From: Hasllibacter halocynthiae
GTDB taxonomy: Bacteria; Pseudomonadota; Alphaproteobacteria; Rhodobacterales; Rhodobacteraceae
Direction: 5' to 3'
Length of the DNA: 64,000 nt
Assembly (NCBI RefSeq): GCF_003003095.1
Contig: NZ_PVTT01000001.1
Span: forward strand, 620,001-684,000
Both the position numbers and the translations under genes were made by a program. The notes below the pieces were generated by a model that did not search any database, was not told the DNA's origin, and was given only the letters and a program-made list of their open reading frames with translations. Below are positions 58,179 through 64,000 of the stretch, piece after piece. Within the stretch, counting starts at the first letter, position 1, and each line of letters opens with the position of its first letter.

Positions 58179-59042
58179 TCACGACAACGGCAGCGGCGTC
58201 CATCCGCCCATCCGCGCGCGGGCCCATGTCCGCTGCCTCTTTGCGTAGCGGCGCGTCGCGGCCACCGCCCGGTCGCGGGCCTCGGCAAGGGTCATCTCGC
58301 CGCGCAGATGGGCCGAGAGCTCCGGCGCGGCGATGGCGGCGGCGGCCGGACGGGACGGATCGCGGAGGAGGTTCGCCCCGACCTCCTCCAGCGCGCCTTC
58401 GGAGATCATGGCGTCGAAGCGCGCCTCGATCCGGGCGTTCAGAAGCTGCGGCGGCGCGTCGATGCGGAAGGCCGCGGCACGGGCCGGCGGCAGGAGCGGG
58501 GGCGGGGTCTCGTCCTGCCAGTCCGCCAGCGGCCTGCCCGTCGCGCGCAGCACCTCCCAGGCGCGGCGGGTGCGCGCGGGGTTGCGGGTGTCGATGCGGG
58601 CCTTCGTGCGCTCGTCGAGCTGCGCGAGCAACGCCTCCGCCGGCGCCGCGCGTGCCTCCGCGCGGATCCCCTCGGGGATGGCGGGGATCTCGGCGAGACC
58701 CTCCGTCAGCGCCGCGAAGGCGAGGCCGGTGCCGCCGACGATCACCGGCGCCGGGCGTGCCTGGAGGAAGGGGGCCACCCCGCGCAGCCAGTGGCCGACG
58801 GACCAGTCCTCGTCCCAGCCGAGATGGCCGTAGAGATGATGCGGCACGGCGGCTTCCTCCGCCGGGGAGGGGCGGGCGGTGAGGATGCGCCAGTCCGCCC
58901 ACGCCTGAAGCGCGTCCGCGTTCACGACGTCCCGTCCCTGCGCCGCGGCGATCGCGATGGCCAGCGCAGTCTTCCCCGACGCCGTCGGTCCAGCGAGAAG
59001 CACGGGAACCTCCGCTGACGGATAGTCTTTCGGATGCAGCAT
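58179..59042 (-). CDS. miaA: tRNA dimethylallyltransferase
   Basis: Adds the isopentenyl group to A37 of tRNAs reading U-starting codons, using DMAPP. The 287-residue protein has the P-loop LLAGPTASGKTALAIAIA at 15-32, followed by NADALQAWADWRILTARP and the catalytic region VIVGGTGLAFAALTEGLA. The arginine-rich C-terminus RYAKRQRTWARARM matches the family (usual KRQxTWxR). Divergent from pyrH with 118 bp between starts. Confidence 0.95.
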   Translation of the reverse strand: MLHPKDYPSAEVPVLLAGPTASGKTALAIAIAAAQGRDVVNADALQAWADWRILTARPSPAEEAAVPHHLYGHLGWDEDWSVGHWLRGVAPFLQARPAPVIVGGTGLAFAALTEGLAEIPAIPEGIRAEARAAPAEALLAQLDERTKARIDTRNPARTRRAWEVLRATGRPLADWQDETPPPLLPPARAAAFRIDAPPQLLNARIEARFDAMISEGALEEVGANLLRDPSRPAAAAIAAPELSAHLRGEMTLAEARDRAVAATRRYAKRQRTWARARMGGWTPLPLS

Positions 59043-59160
59043 CTTCCGCCGTTTAATTCATGCCGCGCGCCGGTCGTAGGCGGCGGCGGTGGACTTCGCG
59101 ACGTGCCTGCGCCATCACGCGCCCGCCGCCAAGTCCCCGCCATAGCCTTCGGAGGATGCC

Positions 59161-59898
59161 ATGCCCGACACCGCCAGGATAACGGGGTCGGCCTATCGCC
59201 GTGTCCTGCTGAAGATCAGCGGAGAGGCCCTGATGGGCGACCAGGGCTACGGGCTGCATCCGCCCACCGTCGAGCGCATCGCGCGCGAGGTCCGAACGGT
59301 CGCGCAGATGGGCGTCGAGGTCTGCATGGTGATCGGCGGCGGGAACATCTTCCGCGGTCTCCAGGGCTCGGCCCAGGGAATGGAGCGGACGACCGCGGAC
59401 TACATGGGGATGCTGGCGACGGTGATGAACGCCCTCGCCATGCAGGCCGCGCTGGAGAAGCTCGGCCAGTTCTGCCGGGTCCAGTCGGCCATACCCATGG
59501 ACCAGGTGTGCGAGCCCTACATCCGCCGCCGCGCCGTGCGGCACCTGGAGAAGGGCAGGGTGGTGATCTTCGCGGCCGGGACGGGCAACCCCTATTTCAC
59601 GACCGACACCGCGGCGACGCTGCGCGCCTCCGAGATGGGGTGCGGGGCGATCTTCATGGGCAAGAACGGAACGGACGGCGTCTACGACAGGGACCCCGCG
59701 CTTCACGACGACGCGGTGCGCTACGACCGCGTGAGCTACGACGAGGTGCTTCGCAAGAATCTGCGCGTGATGGACGCGAGCGCCATCGCCTTGGCACGGG
59801 ACAACAAGCTGCCCATCGTGGTCTTCTCGCTCGACGCGCCGGGGGGTTTCCGCTCGATCCTCGCGGGGGAGGGGACGGCGACGGTGGTCGGGGGATAG
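59161..59898 (+). CDS. pyrH: UMP kinase
   Basis: Phosphorylates UMP to UDP for pyrimidine nucleotide synthesis (245 residues, hexameric family). Motifs: [46 protein letters not shown] and [18 protein letters not shown]. Strong GGAGGA 7 bp before the ATG. First gene of pyrH-frr-uppS-cdsA-dxr-rseP; 154 bp separate it from frr and contain no gene I can support. Confidence 0.97.
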   Translation: MPDTARITGSAYRRVLLKISGEALMGDQGYGLHPPTVERIAREVRTVAQMGVEVCMVIGGGNIFRGLQGSAQGMERTTADYMGMLATVMNALAMQAALEKLGQFCRVQSAIPMDQVCEPYIRRRAVRHLEKGRVVIFAAGTGNPYFTTDTAATLRASEMGCGAIFMGKNGTDGVYDRDPALHDDAVRYDRVSYDEVLRKNLRVMDASAIALARDNKLPIVVFSLDAPGGFRSILAGEGTATVVGG

Positions 59899-60052
59899 GG
59901 ACGGGCGGAACCGGTCATGGGGCGACGACGCCCGGCCGCTTCGTCCGCGATGCGCCGCCTGCGGCACGACCCTTCGCGCCGCGGTTGTGGGCGCAAGGGC
60001 GTCCGGGTTATGCGGTCTGCGACGGATGCCACGACTGCGGGACGGAAACCGA

Positions 60053-60619
60053 ATGGCCGACGAAGACATCGACATCGACACCTCGGACCTTCAGCGCCGG
60101 ATGGACGGGGCCATCGCGTCCATGCGGCAGGAGTTCCAATCGCTTCGCACGGGCCGGGCCTCGGGGTCCATGCTCGACCCGATCATGGTCGACGCCTACG
60201 GCCAGCCCACGCCGCTGAACCAGGTCGGCACGGTCAACGTTCCCGAGCCCCGGATGATCACCGTGTCCGTCTGGGACAAGAACAACGTGAACGCCGTCGA
60301 GAAGGCGATCCGTCAGTCCGGCCTCGGGATCAACCCGGTCATGGACGGCACAACCATCCGCCTGCCCATCCCCGAGCTCAACGAGGAGCGGCGGCGCGAC
60401 CTGACGAAGGTCGCCAGCCAGTACGCCGAGAGCGCGCGCGTCGCCATCCGGAACGTCCGGCAGGACGGGATGCAGAAGATCAAGAGGGCCAGGGCCGCCG
60501 GCATGTCCGAAGACGACGCGAAGCTTTGGGAGGGCGAGGTTCAGGACATGACGAACGCCCACATCAAGCAGGTCGACGAGGCGCTTGAGACCAAGCAGGG
60601 CGAGATCATGCAGGTGTGA
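60053..60619 (+). CDS. frr: ribosome recycling factor
   Basis: Splits the post-termination ribosome together with EF-G (188 residues). Family segments: [20 protein letters not shown] at the N-terminus, [20 protein letters not shown] and [20 protein letters not shown], and a C-terminal helix ([21 protein letters not shown]). The ATG at 60053 restores the normal length; the longer frame adds a stretch unlike the family. It precedes uppS by 43 bp. Confidence 0.97.
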   Translation: MADEDIDIDTSDLQRRMDGAIASMRQEFQSLRTGRASGSMLDPIMVDAYGQPTPLNQVGTVNVPEPRMITVSVWDKNNVNAVEKAIRQSGLGINPVMDGTTIRLPIPELNEERRRDLTKVASQYAESARVAIRNVRQDGMQKIKRARAAGMSEDDAKLWEGEVQDMTNAHIKQVDEALETKQGEIMQV

Positions 60620-60662
60620 CCTGCGGCCGACCCAACCTATTCCCGAGAGGCGCTCCATCGAC

Positions 60663-61397
60663 ATGACCGAACCAAGCCGGGCCGCCAGCCCCGCCCCGCC
60701 GCGCCACGTCGCCGTCATCATGGACGGCAACGGCCGTTGGGCGCAGCTTCGCGGTCGGCCGCGCATCCTGGGGCACCACGCCGGGGCCCGCCGCGTGCGC
60801 GAAGTCGTGCGCGCCGCGGATGGGATCGGCGTCAAATACCTGACGATATTCGCCTTCTCGACCGAGAACTGGAAGCGTACCCAGTCCGAGGTGGCCGGGC
60901 TGATGAGCCTCTTCCGCCGCTACATCCAGCGCGAAGCGCGGAACCTGAGGGACGAGGACGTCCGCGTCCGCTTCATCGGCGACCGGGTCCGCCTCGACGA
61001 ACGGCTCGTGCGGATGATGGACGAGCTGGAGTTGCTGACCGCGGATTGCAGGGGCGTGAACCTGACCATCGCCATCAACTACGGCGGGCGGGACGAGGTC
61101 ACGCGCGCGACCCGCCGGATGGCCCACGACGTCCGGGCCGGCAAGCTCGACCCGCGCAGCGTCGACGACGAGACGTTCACCGGCTACCTCGACACCTGGT
61201 TCCTGCCCGACCCCGACCTCGTGATCCGGACATCGGGCGAGGCGCGGATCAGCAACTTCCTCCTCTGGCAATCGGCCTATGCCGAGTACGAGTTCGTCGA
61301 GACGCTCTGGCCGGACTTCACCGCCGCGGACTTCGAGCGCATCGCCCTGTCCTACGCATCGCGTGAGCGGCGATTCGGCAGGGTTCCCGCGGCATGA
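60663..61397 (+). CDS. uppS: isoprenyl (undecaprenyl) transferase
   Basis: Cis-prenyltransferase that makes the C55 carrier lipid for cell wall synthesis (244 residues). VAVIMDGNGRWAQLRGRPRI with the catalytic Asp is at residues 17-36; other conserved segments are LTIFAFSTENWKR, NLTIAINYGGRDEV and PDPDLVIRTSGEARISNFLL. The C-terminal ALSYASRERRFG-like end is followed by an ATGA overlap into cdsA. Confidence 0.97.
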   Translation: MTEPSRAASPAPPRHVAVIMDGNGRWAQLRGRPRILGHHAGARRVREVVRAADGIGVKYLTIFAFSTENWKRTQSEVAGLMSLFRRYIQREARNLRDEDVRVRFIGDRVRLDERLVRMMDELELLTADCRGVNLTIAINYGGRDEVTRATRRMAHDVRAGKLDPRSVDDETFTGYLDTWFLPDPDLVIRTSGEARISNFLLWQSAYAEYEFVETLWPDFTAADFERIALSYASRERRFGRVPAA

Positions 61398-62266
61398 GCG
61401 GCCCGCGCGAGGCGGACTGGTCGGATCTCTCGGTCCGGTTCGGGGTCGCGACCGTCCTCGCCGTAATCGGCATCTTCGCGATGTGGCTGGGCGGCTGGTT
61501 CTTCTACGTGATGATCGCCGTGATCTGCGGGACGGTCACGTGGGAGCTGGCGCGGATGCTGCAGCATTCCGACAGGATGCGGCCCATGGACAGCATCCCG
61601 ACCGATCGCGCGCCGCGCCCGCCGAAGGGTTCGGACGCGGTCTGGCTCGGCCTCGGGTCGGGGGCGGCGCTCCTCCTGGCGTTCGCGCTGCCCTACGGGC
61701 TTGCGCTGCCGCTGCTGCTGGCGCCGGCGATGGCCTCGCTCGAGGTGATGCGGGGCGCGCGGGCGATCTTCGTGCCCTACTGCGTGCTGATCCTCCTAGC
61801 CGGCTGGGGGCTGGGCGACCTGCGCGCCGAGGCCGGGTTCGGCTGGATGCTGTGGCTCGCGCTCGTCGTGATCGCGACGGACGTCTTCGGCTACTTCGCC
61901 GGCCGGCAGTTCGGCGGCCCGAAGTTCTGGCCCCGGATGAGCCCGAAGAAGACCTGGTCCGGCACCATCGCCGGCTGGGTCGCCGCAGCCGCCGTCGGCC
62001 TGGCCTGGTGGCTCGGCACGGATGCGGGGATCGAGGTCGTCGGAATCTCCGTCGCACTCTCCATGGCGTCGCAGATGGGCGACATCGCCGAGAGCGCAGT
62101 AAAGCGGAAGATGGGCGTCAAGGACTCCTCCGACCTGCTGCCAGGGCATGGCGGCCTCTTCGACCGGTTCGACGGCATGCTCGGCGCGGCGATCCTCCTC
62201 CTCGTCTTCCGCGGCGCGGCCGAGTTCCCGCCCGCGATCGCCGACGCGGCGGTCGTCGTCCTCTAG
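61394..62266 (+). CDS. cdsA: phosphatidate cytidylyltransferase
   Basis: Makes CDP-diacylglycerol for phospholipid synthesis. Integral membrane protein of 290 residues with about seven to eight helices. The family signature is near the C-terminus: SQMGDIAESAVKRKMGVKDS and LLPGHGGLFDRFDGMLGAA, preceded by MSPKKTWSGTIAGWVAA. The start overlaps the uppS stop (ATGA). dxr begins one base after its stop. Confidence 0.97.
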   Translation: MSGPREADWSDLSVRFGVATVLAVIGIFAMWLGGWFFYVMIAVICGTVTWELARMLQHSDRMRPMDSIPTDRAPRPPKGSDAVWLGLGSGAALLLAFALPYGLALPLLLAPAMASLEVMRGARAIFVPYCVLILLAGWGLGDLRAEAGFGWMLWLALVVIATDVFGYFAGRQFGGPKFWPRMSPKKTWSGTIAGWVAAAAVGLAWWLGTDAGIEVVGISVALSMASQMGDIAESAVKRKMGVKDSSDLLPGHGGLFDRFDGMLGAAILLLVFRGAAEFPPAIADAAVVVL

Positions 62267-62267
62267 G

Positions 62268-63437
62268 GTGGCGCGCTCGATCACCGTCCTGGGCGCGACC
62301 GGTTCGGTCGGCGAGCAGACGCTGGATCTCGTCGGTCGCGAGCCGGATCGCTGGCGCGTCCATGCGGTCACCGGCGCCACCGGCATCGCGCGGCTGGCGG
62401 AGCTGGCCGTCGCCCACGACGCCGAGGTCGCCATCACCGCGCTGCCCGAATGCGTCGAGGCGCTGGCCGATGCCCTTGCCGGCACCGCCGTCCGCGCTGC
62501 TGGGCCCGAGGCGCTGGAGCACGAGGCCGCCGCCGCCGAGATCGCGGTGAACGGGATCGTGGGCGCCGCGGGCCTCGCGCCGTCCATGGCCGCGATCCGG
62601 GCGGGCCGGACGCTCGCGCTGGCCAACAAGGAGACGCTGGTCGCCGCCGGCGAGCTGGTGACGGCCGAGGTGGCGCGCCACGGCGCGACCCTCCTGCCGG
62701 TGGATTCGGAGCATTCGGCCCTCTTCCAGGCCCTCACGGGCGAGCCGCGCGACGAGGTCGAGCGCGTCGTCATCACCGCCTCGGGCGGCGCGTTCCGCGA
62801 CTGGCCGCTCGAGAGGCTCGCCGCCGCCACCCCCGCCGACGCGAACGAGCACCCGAACTGGGACATGGGGCGGCGCATCACCATCGACAGCGCGTCCATG
62901 TTCAACAAGGCGCTCGAGGTCGTCGAGGCGCGCGAGCTGTTCGACCTTCGCCCAGGCCAGATCGAGGTCGTCGTCCACCCCGAGAGCATCGTCCACGCCC
63001 TGGTCGGCTTCCGCGACGGCGCCCTGATGGCCCATCTCGGCCCGCACGACATGCGCCATGCCATCGGCTATGCCCTGAACTGGCCGGGCAGGCGGCCGCT
63101 TCCGGTGGAGCGGCTGGACCTCTCCGCGCTCGGCTCGCTCAGCTTCCGCGCCCCGGACGAGGAGCGCTGGCCCGCCCTGCGCCTCGCGCGCGAGGTGATG
63201 GAGGCGCGCGGCCATGCCGGCGCGGCGTTCAACGCCGCCAAGGAGGTTGCGCTCGACGCGTTCATCGAGGGCCGGATCGGATTCCAGGACATGGCGGGCG
63301 TCGTCGAGGAGACGCTGACGCGCCTGTCCGGACGCGGCGACATCACGTCGCCCGTGCGAAGCCTTGAAGGCGCCCTTTCCGCAGACCAACTGGCGCGGGA
63401 CGAGGCGGCGAGGATCGCCGCCGCCATCGGGGACTGA
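62268..63437 (+). CDS. dxr: 1-deoxy-D-xylulose 5-phosphate reductoisomerase
   Basis: First committed step of the non-mevalonate isoprenoid pathway, making MEP with NADPH (389 residues with the GTG start). NADPH loop ITVLGATGSVGEQTLDLVG, then ALANKETLVAAGELV and the metal-site PVDSEHSALFQAL; HPNWDMGRRITIDSASMFNK is the substrate-binding signature. The GTG is used because it yields the family N-terminus; longer frames run into cdsA. Works with uppS supply of isoprenyl units. Confidence 0.97.
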   Translation: MARSITVLGATGSVGEQTLDLVGREPDRWRVHAVTGATGIARLAELAVAHDAEVAITALPECVEALADALAGTAVRAAGPEALEHEAAAAEIAVNGIVGAAGLAPSMAAIRAGRTLALANKETLVAAGELVTAEVARHGATLLPVDSEHSALFQALTGEPRDEVERVVITASGGAFRDWPLERLAAATPADANEHPNWDMGRRITIDSASMFNKALEVVEARELFDLRPGQIEVVVHPESIVHALVGFRDGALMAHLGPHDMRHAIGYALNWPGRRPLPVERLDLSALGSLSFRAPDEERWPALRLAREVMEARGHAGAAFNAAKEVALDAFIEGRIGFQDMAGVVEETLTRLSGRGDITSPVRSLEGALSADQLARDEAARIAAAIGD

Positions 63438-63441
63438 CTGC

Positions 63442-64000
63442 ATGGAAAGCCTGATCGGCGCCTTCGGGGGCCTTGCCTGGACGCTTCTTGCCTTCGTGGT
63501 CGCCCTGTCCGTGATCGTCGCGATCCACGAATACGGCCATTACATCGTCGGCCGGTGGTCCGGCATCTACGCGGAGGTGTTCTCGATCGGGTTCGGGCCG
63601 GTCCTCTTCTCCCGCACCGATCGGCGGGGCACGCGCTGGCAGGTCGCGGCCATCCCGGCAGGCGGCTACGTCAAGTTCCTGGGTGATGCCAACGCCGCCT
63701 CCGTCGGCACGGACCATGCGGCGATGGCCGGGATGGGGCAGGACCGGCGCAGGCATACCATGCAGGGCGCACCCCTCTGGGCGCGGGCCGCCACCGTGGC
63801 GGCGGGGCCGATCTTCAACTTCGTCTTCTCCATCCTGATCTTCACGGGCGTCGCGCTCTGGTCCGGGCAGCCCTCCGACCCCCTTGCGGTGGAATCCCTT
63901 CGGGACGTCGGCGTGGACGCGTCCGCGTTCGACATCGAGGCCGGCGACGTGCCCCTGGCCATCGCCGGCCAGCCCCTGCCAGATGAGGACCTGGGCGACT
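63442..64000 (+). CDS. rseP: site-2 intramembrane protease RseP, 5' part (3' end outside window)
   Basis: Visible 186 residues of a membrane zinc metalloprotease that cleaves anti-sigma factors and signal peptides. The first transmembrane helix carries the catalytic HExxH: VIVAIHEYGHYIVGRW (His33 and His37 by this start). AAIPAGGYVKFLGD is the conserved edge strand, and AAGPIFNFVFSILIF the second conserved helix. The ATG lies 4 bp after the dxr stop. The rest of the protein, with PDZ domain(s), lies outside the window, so its end is unknown. Confidence 0.94.
   Translation, partial: MESLIGAFGGLAWTLLAFVVALSVIVAIHEYGHYIVGRWSGIYAEVFSIGFGPVLFSRTDRRGTRWQVAAIPAGGYVKFLGDANAASVGTDHAAMAGMGQDRRRHTMQGAPLWARAATVAAGPIFNFVFSILIFTGVALWSGQPSDPLAVESLRDVGVDASAFDIEAGDVPLAIAGQPLPDEDLGD

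Overview
The window looks like chromosomal DNA of a Rhodobacterales alphaproteobacterium (Rhodobacteraceae/Roseobacteraceae type). G+C is very high, roughly 70% by eye, and genes are tightly packed with many 4-bp start/stop overlaps. The reasons for this placement are gene content and order (nuo operon followed by birA-coaX-rnj; trp-moa-lexA-comEC-gltX-gltA; tatABC near M23-pcm-surE; pyrH-frr-uppS-cdsA-dxr-rseP) and a perfect alphaproteobacterial SOS box (GTTC-N7-GTTC) in front of lexA. Species cannot be named from sequence reading alone. Almost everything is core or housekeeping. I see no prophage, IS element, CRISPR array or integrated island.

Layout. 1-12.8 kb (+): 3' half of nuoG, a small lipoprotein gene, nuoH-I-J-K-L-M-N, then birA, coaX and rnj. 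12.9-17.2 kb (-): DEAD-box helicase, a secreted CPFCG protein, an OsmC-type thiol peroxidase, and release factor 3. 17.3-21.9 kb: an NTF2-like protein (+), an orphan two-domain oligopeptide ABC ATPase (-), a non-canonical SDR (+), a DUF481 outer membrane protein (-) and an entericidin-like lipoprotein (-). 22.1-25.8 kb (-): gltX-gltA-lysR. 25.8-41.5 kb: comEC (+) converges on a long minus-strand block read as fabI-lysE-gpt-aminotransferase-ppiD-trpE, then trpG-trpD-ung-trpC-moaC-moeA-lexA. A yibQ-like polysaccharide deacetylase gene lies on the opposite strand between trpE and trpG. 41.6-46.8 kb (+): pdxH, a DUF192 protein, tRNA-Pro(TGG) and the class II ribonucleotide reductase nrdJ behind a structured 313-bp leader. 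46.8-52.2 kb (+): a zinc-ribbon miniprotein, an SSS symporter, an FbpC/PotA-like ABC ATPase, and tatA-tatB-tatC-DUF815 ATPase. 52.2-59.0 kb (-): NlpD-like LytM lipoprotein, pcm, surE, a secreted unknown protein, a Tat-type peptide-binding protein, an AraC regulator and miaA. 59.2-64 kb (+): pyrH, frr, uppS, cdsA, dxr and truncated rseP.

Functionally the window covers respiratory complex I, cofactor supply (biotin, CoA, molybdopterin, PLP), tryptophan and fatty acid synthesis, SOS control and uracil repair, B12-dependent dNTP synthesis, Tat export and envelope maintenance, and the isoprenoid/lipid/outer-membrane cluster. I found no obviously new multi-gene defence or metabolic system. The points most worth a second look are small: the lipoprotein inside the complex I operon, ung embedded in the trp operon, an aminotransferase apparently starting at CTG, the nrdJ leader, the repeat-rich AraC/binding-protein intergenic region, an SDR lacking its catalytic Tyr/Lys, and DUF815 coupled to tatC.
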